Notes under the pieces: generated by a model
Databases searched by the model: none
What the model was told of the DNA's origin: nothing
The model's input: the letters and a program-made list of their open reading frames with translations, nothing else
Translations under genes and position numbers: made by a program
Source of the DNA: Seonamhaeicola aphaedonensis
GTDB taxonomy: Bacteria; Bacteroidota; Bacteroidia; Flavobacteriales; Flavobacteriaceae
Assembly (NCBI RefSeq): GCF_003386195.1
Contig: NZ_QRDX01000002.1
Coordinates: 1-64,000, forward strand
Reading direction: 5' to 3'
DNA: 64,000 bases
In this document: positions 19,092 through 28,102 of the stretch, piece after piece
Position numbering within the stretch: position 1 is the stretch's first letter
Layout: the number at the start of each line of letters is the position of its first letter

Positions 19092-19698
19092 TCAAAGTAT
19101 GTAAACTCCTAAAGGTTCACACTTTCTAAAAACCCACAAAAAATGCCCTTTAATCTCATTCCATTCCTCTATTAAAATACCATGGCAACAAATGTTTCGT
19201 TTAAAGCCATCTAATATGAGGGTATCTTTTCGTAAAATACCTTCTAGGGTAGCGCCCAGTTTTTCTACCGCTTTTCTAGAGCGTATATTGCGTTCATCAA
19301 CTCTAAATTATCAAAATTCAAAGATTCAAACGCATATTCCAGCATTAAAAACTTAACGTGCTGGTTAAGTCCTTTACCTTGAAAGTTGTGTCCAAGCCAT
19401 GACCAGCCAATATGCAACAATTTACTATTCTAATTTATATATCCAAACCTAGTGCAAACCACATAGGCTTGAGTTTGTTTATCAAAAATTATAAACGGAA
19501 AGGTAGTGCGGTTATAATAACCATCTATAGCAGTTTGTACATAGTTTTTTAAGTCTTTGGGCGTATCAATTTTACTGGGTGGAGTATTGTATCAAATTGG
19601 GTTCTTGAGCAATTTTAAGCAAATGCTCGTAGTTACTCATACGTAACAAGGTGAGTTTTACACGGGTATCTATAAGCAGGTATGGTCATATTTGTCAT
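19092..19698 (-). pseudogene. Decayed GNAT (RimJ/RimL-type) N-acetyltransferase
   Basis: Pieces of one acetyltransferase can be read on the minus strand in changing frames. From the ATG at 19698 the frame stops after about 21 codons (VTYE, stop), while an adjacent frame reads VKLTLLRMSNYEHLLKIA. After another shift comes PSKIDTPKDLKNYVQTAIDG and later FPFIIFDKQTQAY, then an in-frame TAG after RFGYIN, then LLHIGWSWLGHNFQGKGLNQ (the acetyl-CoA loop region with GKG). A third frame change leads to VDERNIRSRKAVEKLGATLE and the end at a TGA (19092-19094). At least three frameshifts and one nonsense change are therefore present, and no single frame makes a functional protein. Confidence 0.85.
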
Positions 19699-19814
19699 TG
19701 CTATATGTCACAATAAGCGCAGTTGAAGTGAAGGCAGGAATCTTTTAAAATGAAACTAAAATTATATATGCATTTCGTATTTTTACACACCAAAGTTTAA
19801 AAATAATTATTTCC

Positions 19815-20240
19815 ATGCAATTATCTAAAGAAGTTCTGGTGGAGCGTTTTCAAGCCATAGCAAAAAATACCTTGTTAGAAACACTACATATTGAATTAAT
19901 GGACTTTGGGGATGATTTTTTGATTTTAAAAATGCCAGTAACTCCTAAAGTACATCAACCTGATGGAGTGTTGCATGGCGGAGCCACAGTGGCCTTAGCC
20001 GAAACCTGTGGTAGTTTTGCTGCCGAGTTACTTTTAGATACTAAACAATTTTTTGTACGAGGTATTGAAATTTCTGCCAATCATATTAAAAGTGTGCGTA
20101 GTGGTAATGTGTATGCCAGAGCTACGTTTATTCATAAAGGGCGTACTACACAATTATTTGAAATTAAAGTGACCGATGACAATGATAATTTAATCTCGTT
20201 GTGTAAACTAACTACTATTTCACTTCCAAGAACTAAATAA
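19815..20240 (+). CDS. PaaI/MenI-like hotdog thioesterase
   Basis: 141 aa. VHQPDGVLHGGATVALAETC is the HGG signature helix of the PaaI hotdog thioesterases, and GIEISANHIKSVRSGNVYA with the RTTQLFEI strand completes the fold. It lies 5 bp before an isochorismate synthase gene and upstream of menD, so I infer that it hydrolyses 1,4-dihydroxy-2-naphthoyl-CoA (the MenI step) in menaquinone synthesis. Sequence alone does not separate MenI from other PaaI relatives. Confidence 0.8.
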   Translation: MQLSKEVLVERFQAIAKNTLLETLHIELMDFGDDFLILKMPVTPKVHQPDGVLHGGATVALAETCGSFAAELLLDTKQFFVRGIEISANHIKSVRSGNVYARATFIHKGRTTQLFEIKVTDDNDNLISLCKLTTISLPRTK

Positions 20241-20245
20241 CCACT

Positions 20246-21376
20246 ATGATTTTGGAAGCTTTTTTTAAGCGCATTGAAACGCAGTACGAGCAACAATTAC
20301 CATTTGTAGTTTACAGAAAACCCAATAAAAGTGAGGTTAAAGTTTTATTGCAACAAACTGCTGATTTGTATTTTACTACAAAATTCATAGAGCAAGGGTT
20401 TGTGTTTTCACCGTTTGATGATAGTGTCAATACTGTTTTAATGCCTTTTAAAAACTCAGAAGTGTTGATAGCAGAATGTAAAACTACGCAAAGTGGAAGT
20501 GCTTATAAGGCGACTGAAATACAAAGGAACAGCACTGATGAAAAGTTTAAAAACTATCATATCAAATTGGTTAAAAAGGGAGTTGAAGCCATTAAAAATG
20601 ATGCTTTTAAAAAAGTGGTATTATCTAGAACAGAAGATGTTTTATTACAAGAAGTAAACCCTATTAGTATTTTCCAAAGGCTTTTAAATAATTACCTATC
20701 GGCTTTTGTGTATTGTTGGTATCATCCTAAAATAGGCTTATGGTTAGGTGCAACCCCAGAAACCTTGGTAAAGATTGAAGGCAACAGATTTTCCATCATG
20801 GCATTGGCAGGAACACAAGTGTACAATGGTACGTTGGATGTGGTATGGCAAGACAAAGAAATTAAGGAACAGCAGTTTGTTACAGATTTTGTAGTTGATA
20901 ATTTAAAGCCATTAGTAGAAAGCATTGAAGTCTCTGATACCAATACAGTTAAGGCGGGAAATTTACTACATTTAAAAACTATGATTTCGGCACAATTAAA
21001 ATTGGATTCTAATTTAAAAGAAGTTATTTCGGCAATTCATCCAACCCCTGCAGTTTGTGGTGTACCAAAGCAAGCAGCTAAAGACTTCATTTTAAATTAT
21101 GAAAATTATAACCGTGAATTTTATACTGGTTTTTTAGGTGAGTTAAATTTAGAAACTACAACGACACTGCGCTCTGGAAAGCGCAACATTGAAAATAGAG
21201 CCTATACTTTTAACCGAAAAAGCACGCAGCTATATGTAAACCTCCGCTGTATGCAACTTAAAAATTCACAAGCTACTATTTATGTTGGTGGAGGTATTAC
21301 CAAAAGTTCTGATGCAGAAAAAGAATGGGATGAAACGGTAGCTAAATCGTTGGTTATTAAAAACGTTCTTAGCTAG
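20246..21376 (+). CDS. menF: Isochorismate synthase
   Basis: 376 aa. The chorismate-binding domain is recognisable by FKKVVLSRTEDV, LGATPETLVKIEGN (the active-site loop), MALAGTQVYNG, HPTPAVCGVPKQAAKDFI and EFYTGFLGEL. The enzyme turns chorismate into isochorismate, the entry step to menaquinone. Its place between the thioesterase and menD supports MenF rather than the siderophore paralogue EntC. The gap to menD is 95 bp and contains a -7-like box, so menD may also have a promoter of its own. Confidence 0.92.
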   Translation: MILEAFFKRIETQYEQQLPFVVYRKPNKSEVKVLLQQTADLYFTTKFIEQGFVFSPFDDSVNTVLMPFKNSEVLIAECKTTQSGSAYKATEIQRNSTDEKFKNYHIKLVKKGVEAIKNDAFKKVVLSRTEDVLLQEVNPISIFQRLLNNYLSAFVYCWYHPKIGLWLGATPETLVKIEGNRFSIMALAGTQVYNGTLDVVWQDKEIKEQQFVTDFVVDNLKPLVESIEVSDTNTVKAGNLLHLKTMISAQLKLDSNLKEVISAIHPTPAVCGVPKQAAKDFILNYENYNREFYTGFLGELNLETTTTLRSGKRNIENRAYTFNRKSTQLYVNLRCMQLKNSQATIYVGGGITKSSDAEKEWDETVAKSLVIKNVLS

Positions 21377-21471
21377 AATATTTTTTGTCGGTTCTAGGGT
21401 CACACTTTTAGTATAATGTATTGAGAACTTTAACTTCGTATTTTGTAATTTTGCAAATAGATTTTTAAAAT

Positions 21472-23226
21472 ATGATATATCCAAAAATCCCATTAGCTCA
21501 AACTGTTATTCAACTATGTAAAGCTAAGGGTATCAAACATATTGTTATCTCTCCAGGAAGTCGTAATGCACCATTAACAATTGGCTTTTCTAATGACAAC
21601 TTTTTTAAAAGTTATAGCATAGTAGATGAACGTTGTGCAGCATTTTTTGCTTTAGGAATAGCGCAACAATTACAAGAACCTACTGCTGTGGTTTGCACCT
21701 CTGGAAGTGCATTGCTTAATTACTATCCCGCTCTAGCCGAAGCGTTTTATAGTGGCATTCCATTAGTGGTAATTTCGGCAGATAGACCTAAGCATTTAAT
21801 AGGTGTTGGTGACGGACAAACCATAAACCAACCTAATGTTTTTGAAAATCATATACTGTATTCAGCTAACTTAAAACTCGATTTAAAAGAAGCAGAAACT
21901 GAAACTCAAGAAGAGTTACCTATTTTTAAAAGTCTTGAAAATAAAGTAGAAACCTTGATAGGTTTAAAGCAGTCTATTCAAGAGTTTAATGAATCTGAAA
22001 TCAATAAGGCCATTAATATTTCGATCCAAAAAAGTGGTCCGGTACATTTAAATGTGCCTTTTGATGAACCTTTGTATGAATATGTTGAAAAACTATCGGT
22101 ACAACCCGAAATAGTTCCGGCAAAAGAAAAATCTCTGGCAATAGAAGCCTCTATTTTAAACAAATGTATAGATGATTGGAATACTGCTAAGCGAAAAATG
22201 ATTCTGGTAGGTGTAAAGCATCCCAATACCTTAGAACAGCAATGGTTGGATGTTTTAGCGAAAGACGATAGTGTTTTAGTATTCACAGAAACAACGTCTA
22301 ATATACATCACGAGGCATTTTTTCCAAGTATTGATAAAATCATTGCGTCTTTAGATAATGATGGGTTTGAAAATTTGCAACCAGATATTTTATTAACTTT
22401 TGGAGGACTTATAGTTTCTAAAAAGATAAAAGCCTTTTTAAGAACGTATCAACCTAAGCAGCACTGGCACATAGATGTCCAAAAAGCCAATGATACATTT
22501 TTCTGTTTGAATAGGTTTGTTGAAACAACCCCAAATTATTTTTTATCAAAATTACTAACACAAACTCATCCAGTTTCAAGTAATTATAGGCTACATTGGG
22601 AAACTGTAAAACAAGTAAGGCATCAAAAACACAATACATATCTAAACCAAATAAAGTTTACAGATTTAAAGGCGTTTGATAGTATTTTAAATGCTATTCC
22701 AAACCATTCTATTCTACAACTTGGTAATAGTTCTACAGTGCGGTATGCACAACTTTTTAATATTAGCAACACCTTAGAAGTGTATTGTAACCGTGGCACC
22801 AGTGGTATTGATGGAAGTACATCCACCGCCATTGGTTGTTCAGTCGCAACAGATAAGCAAACCACTCTTATTACGGGCGATTTAAGTTTTTTATACGACA
22901 GTAATGCGCTTTGGAATAACCATATTCCTAAAAGCTTCAGAATTATAGTAATAAACAATCAAGGAGGAGGCATTTTCAGGATATTACCAGGGCATAAGAA
23001 CACTGAGAATTTTGATACCTATTTTGAAACCAATCATCATTTAACTGCTGAGTATTTATGTAAAATGTTTGGTTTAGGATATTTAACTGCTTCAAACGAA
23101 ACCGAATTAACTAATGAATTACAAAGCTTTTTTTCTGAAGGAAACCAACCAAAGTTACTAGAGGTTTTTACTCCTAAAAACTTGAATGATGAGGTGCTTT
23201 TAAACTATTTTAAATTTATAAAGTAA
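21472..23226 (+). CDS. menD: SEPHCHC synthase MenD (thiamine-diphosphate enzyme)
   Basis: 584 aa, usual length. N-terminal HIVISPGSRNAPLTIGFSND and VDERCAAFFALGIAQ, TSGSALLNYYPALAEAFYSG, and the C-terminal thiamine-diphosphate region TSTAIGCSVATDKQTTLITGDLSF with the NNQGGGIFRILPG stretch are all characteristic. It condenses 2-oxoglutarate with isochorismate, releasing CO2, in the second step of the menaquinone pathway. A TAATTTTG -7-type box at 21446-21453 lies 18 bp before the start, but the matching -33 box is not convincing. Confidence 0.95.
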   Translation: MIYPKIPLAQTVIQLCKAKGIKHIVISPGSRNAPLTIGFSNDNFFKSYSIVDERCAAFFALGIAQQLQEPTAVVCTSGSALLNYYPALAEAFYSGIPLVVISADRPKHLIGVGDGQTINQPNVFENHILYSANLKLDLKEAETETQEELPIFKSLENKVETLIGLKQSIQEFNESEINKAINISIQKSGPVHLNVPFDEPLYEYVEKLSVQPEIVPAKEKSLAIEASILNKCIDDWNTAKRKMILVGVKHPNTLEQQWLDVLAKDDSVLVFTETTSNIHHEAFFPSIDKIIASLDNDGFENLQPDILLTFGGLIVSKKIKAFLRTYQPKQHWHIDVQKANDTFFCLNRFVETTPNYFLSKLLTQTHPVSSNYRLHWETVKQVRHQKHNTYLNQIKFTDLKAFDSILNAIPNHSILQLGNSSTVRYAQLFNISNTLEVYCNRGTSGIDGSTSTAIGCSVATDKQTTLITGDLSFLYDSNALWNNHIPKSFRIIVINNQGGGIFRILPGHKNTENFDTYFETNHHLTAEYLCKMFGLGYLTASNETELTNELQSFFSEGNQPKLLEVFTPKNLNDEVLLNYFKFIK

Positions 23227-23430
23227 ACTTGATACTCGAAGCATTGAATTGTCTTGAAAATAAGTTTTGATATACTTCTTACCAATCTAGATTCTGTAGA
23301 TGGTTTGACTGTTAAATTCCCAGTTATTTGGTAAAAATGTGACTTTCTTAAAGGTACTGTGTCTAAAAACCAGTATCTTTCAAAAAGTTATCAATTCAAA
23401 TATTTTATTAACAATTAAACAATTTTTATC

Positions 23431-23769
23431 ATGAGTAAACGCGACGAGCTAATTGCAAAATACGCTGCAGATTTAAAAGAAAAGTGTGGTGTTGATGCAG
23501 ACATGGATTTATTAACCAAAGTAACCATTGGTTGTGGACCATCAATTTATAATGCAGACTCATCAACAGTATCAAGTTCAGATGAGTCAGAGTTAGAAAC
23601 TGTAAAAAACAACTTTTTAATTAAGAAGTTAGGCTTAAGTGCAAGCGATGATTTAGGTGGAGGAATCGCTTCTGTAATGAATCAATATGGTCAGTCTAAC
23701 CGAAATAAATACCGTGCCGTTGTGTATTATCTATTAACAAAACACTTTGGGAAAGAATCTGTCTATTAG
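23431..23769 (+). CDS. DUF2853 family protein
   Basis: 112 aa: MSKRDELIAKYAADLKEK, then a Ser/Asp-rich middle (SSTVSSSDESELETV) and a helical C-terminal part (NKYRAVVYYLLTKHFGKE). This matches DUF2853, a small soluble helical protein of unknown role. It stands alone between menD and cvfB with its own terminator directly after it. Confidence 0.8.
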   Translation: MSKRDELIAKYAADLKEKCGVDADMDLLTKVTIGCGPSIYNADSSTVSSSDESELETVKNNFLIKKLGLSASDDLGGGIASVMNQYGQSNRNKYRAVVYYLLTKHFGKESVY

Positions 23770-23793
23770 AAATATAGCAAATATTTTATATTC

Positions 23794-23822
23794 AAGCGCT
23801 TCAAGATTTGTGGCGCTTTTTT
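23794..23822 (+). terminator. Rho-independent terminator after the DUF2853 gene
   Basis: AAGCGC and GCGCTT form a six-base-pair stem, followed by a run of six T residues. It begins 25 bp after the stop codon. Confidence 0.75.
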
Positions 23823-23872
23823 ATATAATGATTCCATTAGGTAACTTACTTTCTTTATGAGCGTTCCCTTTC

Positions 23873-23893
23873 GTCTTGAACTTGATTCAAGAC
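23873..23893. repeat. Short palindromic repeat (GTCTTGAA-N5-TTCAAGAC)
   Basis: Perfect arms of 8 bp with the spacer CTTGA. The core resembles the dispersed element with core CTGAACTTGTTTCAG that is scattered between genes in many flavobacteria, and this may be a diverged copy. The resemblance is from memory, not from a search. It lies downstream of a terminator, as such elements often do. Confidence 0.5.
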
Positions 23894-24062
23894 CAAAGGT
23901 CAGGCTTTTCGCTATATCTTTTTAAATGTTATTTAAAGAGAATTTTAAATTTATTATGAAAATTTCACAACAAGAAAACATACATTAAAATTTATTTATA
24001 AAATTTAAAAAGGATATCGCTGCAATCCTTAACGCAAAAGTTATTTTGTAGCTTTATATTAT

Positions 24063-24070
24063 TACCTTTG
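24063..24070 (+). promoter_or_regulatory. cvfB: Possible -7 box directly before cvfB
   Basis: TACCTTTG matches TAnnTTTG exactly and ends 4 bp before the first ATG. Judged by the SRP RNA promoter in this window, transcription would begin near 24076, at or within the start codon. A TTTG at 24045-24048 is only 14 bp upstream, which is too close for the usual 19-bp spacing. Confidence 0.3.
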
Positions 24071-24074
24071 CCGC

Positions 24075-24908
24075 ATGATGCAACTAGGGCAAATAAACAC
24101 ATTGGAAATACTTCGTGAAACTGATCACGGAATTTATTTAGTAGATGAAGAAAACAATGAAGTATTACTTCCCAATCGTTACGTTCCAGAGTCATTTAAA
24201 ATTTGGGACAAGATAGAAGTGTTTGTTTATTTAGACAATGAAGAGCGTCTGGTAGCAACTACTGATATGCCTTTTATTAAACGAGGTGAGTTTGCATTAT
24301 TAAGGTGCAGTCAGGTAACCGACTATGGTGCTTTTTTAGATTGGGGTTTGGTAAAGGAATTGTTTTGTCCTTTTAAGGAGCAAGCCTTTAAAATGAAACC
24401 TGGCGGTTGGTATTTAGTGTATTGTTATTTGGACGAAAAAACAGAGAGACTTGTAGCCTCAAGTAAGACCAATAGTTTTTTAAGTAACAAAGAACTCACT
24501 GTGAAAGAATTTGATGAAGTTGATATTATAGCCTCACATCCTTCAGAAATTGGATGGAATGTGATTGTTAACAAACAGCATTCAGGACTTATTTTTAAGG
24601 ATACCATTTTTACAGATATTAATGTAGGGGATAAGTTTAAGGGTATTGTTAAAAAAATAAGAAAAGGCAATAAATTAGATATTGCTATAGGGCAGGTTGG
24701 TTATAGAAATATTGAACCAAATGCAAAGCGTATTCTTGAAGAACTAGAAGATAATAGTGGTTATATCAATCTTACTGACAAATCAGATCCTGAAGCCATC
24801 AAGGATCAGCTACAAATGAGTAAAAAAAGCTTTAAAAAGGCAGTGGGGACCTTGTACAAACAACGTCAAATAGAATTAAAAGCTGATGGTATTTACTTGG
24901 TTAAATAA
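24075..24908 (+). CDS. cvfB: CvfB-type S1 RNA-binding protein
   Basis: 277 aa. It has consecutive S1-like OB folds (LGQINTLEILRETDHGIYLV; CSQVTDYGAFLDWGLVKELF; GWNVIVNKQHSGLIFKDTIF) and a C-terminal winged-helix part (IKDQLQMSKKSFKKAVGTLY). CvfB family proteins bind RNA and affect virulence gene expression in staphylococci; the role in Bacteroidota is unknown. Two ATG codons stand in tandem (24075 and 24078); either can be the start. The gene is followed by mnmE after 30 bp. Confidence 0.85.
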   Translation: MMQLGQINTLEILRETDHGIYLVDEENNEVLLPNRYVPESFKIWDKIEVFVYLDNEERLVATTDMPFIKRGEFALLRCSQVTDYGAFLDWGLVKELFCPFKEQAFKMKPGGWYLVYCYLDEKTERLVASSKTNSFLSNKELTVKEFDEVDIIASHPSEIGWNVIVNKQHSGLIFKDTIFTDINVGDKFKGIVKKIRKGNKLDIAIGQVGYRNIEPNAKRILEELEDNSGYINLTDKSDPEAIKDQLQMSKKSFKKAVGTLYKQRQIELKADGIYLVK

Positions 24909-24938
24909 ATACCGTACACTTTTTGTTACTTTTATTTT

Positions 24939-26336
24939 ATGATAACTCAAGATACCATAGTGGCCCTAGCAACTCCTTCGGGGGCAGGTGCTATTGCAGT
25001 GATTCGTTTATCGGGTAAAGATGCTATAATCATCGCAGAAAAGCAGTTTAAATCGGTATCGGGTAAAACCTTATCAAAGCAACCAACACATACCATTCAT
25101 TTAGGGCATATTATTGATGGAGACAGAGTTTTAGATGAGGTTTTGGTGTCTGTATTTAAAGACCCTAATTCTTATACAGGTGAAAATGTGGTAGAGATTT
25201 CTTGTCATGGTTCTAATTATATTCAGCAAGAAATCATTCAATTATTTTTAAGAAACGGATGCCGAATGGCTAGTGCAGGTGAGTTCACATTAAGGGCTTT
25301 TTTAAACGGGAAATTAGATTTAAGTCAAGCAGAAGCCGTAGCCGATTTAATTGCTAGTGATAATAAAGCATCTCACCAAATTGCGATGCAACAGATGCGC
25401 GGTGGATTTTCTTCAGAAATTGCCAAACTACGTGAAGAACTATTGAATTTTGCTTCGTTAATTGAATTAGAATTAGATTTTGCTGAAGAGGATGTAGAGT
25501 TTGCAGATAGAACACAATTTAAGGAATTAATAAATAGAATCATAAACGTTTTAAAACGATTGATTGATTCCTTTGCTGTTGGAAACGTCATTAAAAATGG
25601 GATTCCCGTGGCTATTGTTGGTGAGCCTAACGTGGGTAAATCCACCTTGTTAAATGCACTATTAAATGAAGAAAGGGCTATAGTTTCAGAAGTTGCAGGT
25701 ACAACAAGAGACACCATTGAAGACGAAATTTCTATTGGCGGTATTGGGTTCCGTTTTATTGATACGGCGGGTATTCGAGATACTAAAGATGTGGTTGAAA
25801 GCATTGGAATAAGGCGAACTTTTGAAAAAATGGACCAAGCGCAAGTGGTTGTTTATTTATTTGATGCCAAATCTATTTTTTCTCAAAAAGCATGCGTTGA
25901 AACTATTAGTATTGAAATTGAAAAAATAAAAAATAAATACCCACAAAAGCCTTTAGTGGTTATCGCTAATAAAGTTGATGTCATTTCTAGTAAAGAGTTA
26001 GAAGAGCTCAAGAATAGTATCAAAGATATCAAACCTATTTCTGCTAAAACTAATATAGGAGTAGAGGATTTAAAAATTACATTAACTAATTTTGTTAACA
26101 CCGGAGCCTTGCGTAATAATGAAACCATTGTGACCAATACAAGGCACTATGACTCACTTTTAAAAGCTCTTGAGGAGGTTTCAAAAGTTAAAGATGGCCT
26201 AAATACAGGTTTGTCTGGAGACTTATTAGCCATAGATATTCGTCAGGCTTTATATCACTTCGGTGAAATCACAGGAGAAATATCATCAGATGACCTCTTA
26301 GGTAACATATTTGCTAATTTCTGTATCGGGAAGTAA
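24939..26336 (+). CDS. mnmE: tRNA modification GTPase MnmE
   Basis: 465 aa. N-terminal tetrahydrofolate-binding domain (TIVALATPSGAGAIAVIRLSG), a helical domain and an inserted G domain with G1 at about 228-236 (GEPNVGKST), then VAGTTRDTIEDE, DTAGIRDT and NKVD. The last four residues CIGK are the invariant C-terminal motif with the catalytic cysteine. With MnmG it adds the carboxymethylaminomethyl group to U34 of certain tRNAs. No mnmG is in the window. Confidence 0.97.
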   Translation: MITQDTIVALATPSGAGAIAVIRLSGKDAIIIAEKQFKSVSGKTLSKQPTHTIHLGHIIDGDRVLDEVLVSVFKDPNSYTGENVVEISCHGSNYIQQEIIQLFLRNGCRMASAGEFTLRAFLNGKLDLSQAEAVADLIASDNKASHQIAMQQMRGGFSSEIAKLREELLNFASLIELELDFAEEDVEFADRTQFKELINRIINVLKRLIDSFAVGNVIKNGIPVAIVGEPNVGKSTLLNALLNEERAIVSEVAGTTRDTIEDEISIGGIGFRFIDTAGIRDTKDVVESIGIRRTFEKMDQAQVVVYLFDAKSIFSQKACVETISIEIEKIKNKYPQKPLVVIANKVDVISSKELEELKNSIKDIKPISAKTNIGVEDLKITLTNFVNTGALRNNETIVTNTRHYDSLLKALEEVSKVKDGLNTGLSGDLLAIDIRQALYHFGEITGEISSDDLLGNIFANFCIGK

Positions 26337-26465
26337 TGGTCATATGATTAATTTACCATTAGGTGAATTTGATAAGTTACATGACCAGTTAAGTTAAGCA
26401 AGAACGATGTTTTGATTTTTTAACAATGATTGTTAACTTGTCCCAAAATTCATTGTTCGCTCCAT

Positions 26466-27659
26466 TTGAAAAAAAACATTAGAAATATATCCCTATGCCT
26501 TATTATTGGTTTGAGTGTTTTTTATTTCAAAGCAAACTCTTCTTCTACTAAGCGTTTGGTTGTAGACAGTGAAATAACTGCTACTAAACCAAATAAAAAA
26601 GAACCAAAGATTTCAATACAGTATTATCCTGAACAAGAAACAAGGCATGTTACTTATAAACTGGATTCATTATTAAAGCGTATTAATAAAAGACATGATT
26701 TTCATGGGGCTGTTTTGGTAGCAAAAAAGGGACATATTTTATATAATAATCAGGTAGGTTATGCAGATTTTAAAAAGAAAACCCCTTTGAATGAAAAGTC
26801 GGTATTCCAATTAGCTTCTGTTAGTAAACAATTTACCGCCGCAGCTATTATGTTATTAAAGGAGAGAAATTTAATTAAGCTTTCAGATACCGTAACAGCG
26901 TATTTTCCAAAATTTCCTTATCAACAGGTTACAATTAAAAGCCTGTTAAACCACACTGCTGGACTACCTAGTTATTTTTGGGTAGCAGAACATAAATGGA
27001 GACGGGAAGAAGCCCCAACAAATAGTGACATGATGACATTATTAGAGTCAAGTAATGTGCAACGTTACTTTAAACCGGGGTGTAATTTTGATTATTCTAA
27101 CACCGCTTATTTTGTTTTGGCTTCTATTGTTGAGAAGGTTTCAGGTACTACTTTTAGTTCCTTTTTAAGAGATAACATTTTTGAACCACTTCAAATGAAA
27201 GATTCTTATGTGTACACTTCTAAAAAAGATAGTATTAATGAAAATCAGTTGGTAGGGTATAGGTTATATAAAGGTTGGAGACATATAAAAATCAATAACA
27301 CGGTTAATGATGCTATTGTGGGGGATAAAAATGTGTACACTACTGTTGAAGATTTATATAAGTGGACTCTAGGCTTAGATAGTGGAAAACTGCTTTCACA
27401 GGAGTCGTTGGACTTAATGTATTCAAAAGGCGAAACAGTTTATGGAAGAAAAGTGCCATATGGTTTCGGGTTTAGAATTAACACTGAAGGACCAAAAACT
27501 ATCTACCATCATGGCAAATGGAATGGGTTTAGAACGGGTTTAACTAAATACTTGGAAGATGATTTGGTTGTTATTGTTTTAGAACACACGAGTTACAGTG
27601 CAATGACTTTGCTTAACAAAAAAATAAAGGAAATTGTTACTGAAAATTTTCATGTTTAA
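26466..27659 (+). CDS. Serine hydrolase of the beta-lactamase / class C penicillin-binding family
   Basis: 397 aa from the TTG at 26466, which gives a clean signal sequence (MKKNIRNISLCLIIGLSVFYF). An in-frame TTG at 26430 would add 12 residues that do not look like a signal peptide. The catalytic motifs are SVSKQF (SxxK nucleophile), YSNTAY (YxN) and HHGKWNG (in place of KTG), in family order, with the usual LLNHTAGLPSY between them. Members include D-aminopeptidases, esterases and peptidoglycan-acting enzymes; the substrate is not predictable here. Expected in the periplasm. Confidence 0.85.
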   Translation: MKKNIRNISLCLIIGLSVFYFKANSSSTKRLVVDSEITATKPNKKEPKISIQYYPEQETRHVTYKLDSLLKRINKRHDFHGAVLVAKKGHILYNNQVGYADFKKKTPLNEKSVFQLASVSKQFTAAAIMLLKERNLIKLSDTVTAYFPKFPYQQVTIKSLLNHTAGLPSYFWVAEHKWRREEAPTNSDMMTLLESSNVQRYFKPGCNFDYSNTAYFVLASIVEKVSGTTFSSFLRDNIFEPLQMKDSYVYTSKKDSINENQLVGYRLYKGWRHIKINNTVNDAIVGDKNVYTTVEDLYKWTLGLDSGKLLSQESLDLMYSKGETVYGRKVPYGFGFRINTEGPKTIYHHGKWNGFRTGLTKYLEDDLVVIVLEHTSYSAMTLLNKKIKEIVTENFHV

Positions 27660-27773
27660 TAGTATAAATACCATTAACAATCTATCATCTCTAGTCTTAG
27701 TTGGAAGCTAAATAAGTATATCTTCTTGTATTATATATTTTTCCATAAAGCAATTGTGAAAATAAATGTTTTT

Positions 27774-28067
27774 ATGTCTAAACAAAATACCACGTTAGAT
27801 ATTATTAAAGAGTTTGTAGAATCAATTCTAAAGGCATTAGGTTATAGAGGAGAGGCTCGAAAACGAACATGGCATCAGCATGTGGTTCCATACGAAGACG
27901 GATGGGCTGTACGAAGAGAAGGCAATAAACGCATAACTTCTAAACACCGCAAACAAAGTACTGCTATTAATAAAGCAAAAACACTAGCGAAACGATATGA
28001 TGCAGATGTGATTATCCATCGAGCTAGTGGTGAAATTAGAGAGCGTATTAGTTATAAGGAAGATTAG
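27774..28067 (+). CDS. DUF2188 family protein
   Basis: 97 aa from the ATG at 27774 (MSKQNTTLDIIKEFVESILK). An in-frame ATG at 27726 would add 16 residues that are unusual for the family. The core HQHVVPYEDGWAVRREGNKR, then STAINKAKTLAKRYDADVIIHRASGEIRER, is the DUF2188 pattern, a small basic beta-alpha-beta domain of unknown role that might bind nucleic acid. It converges on the LacI-type regulator with 35 bp between the stops. Confidence 0.8.
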   Translation: MSKQNTTLDIIKEFVESILKALGYRGEARKRTWHQHVVPYEDGWAVRREGNKRITSKHRKQSTAINKAKTLAKRYDADVIIHRASGEIRERISYKED

Positions 28068-28102
28068 ATTTATCTTTCTAGCTAAAACTAAAACAGCTAA
28101 CA

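Larger units (their letters stand above)
23770..24074. other. Intergenic region before cvfB
   Basis: About 305 bases without a gene. It holds a terminator (23794-23822), a palindromic repeat (23873-23893) and, at the far end, a -7-type box (24063-24070); these are listed separately. The rest is AT-rich and unremarkable. Confidence 0.6.
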
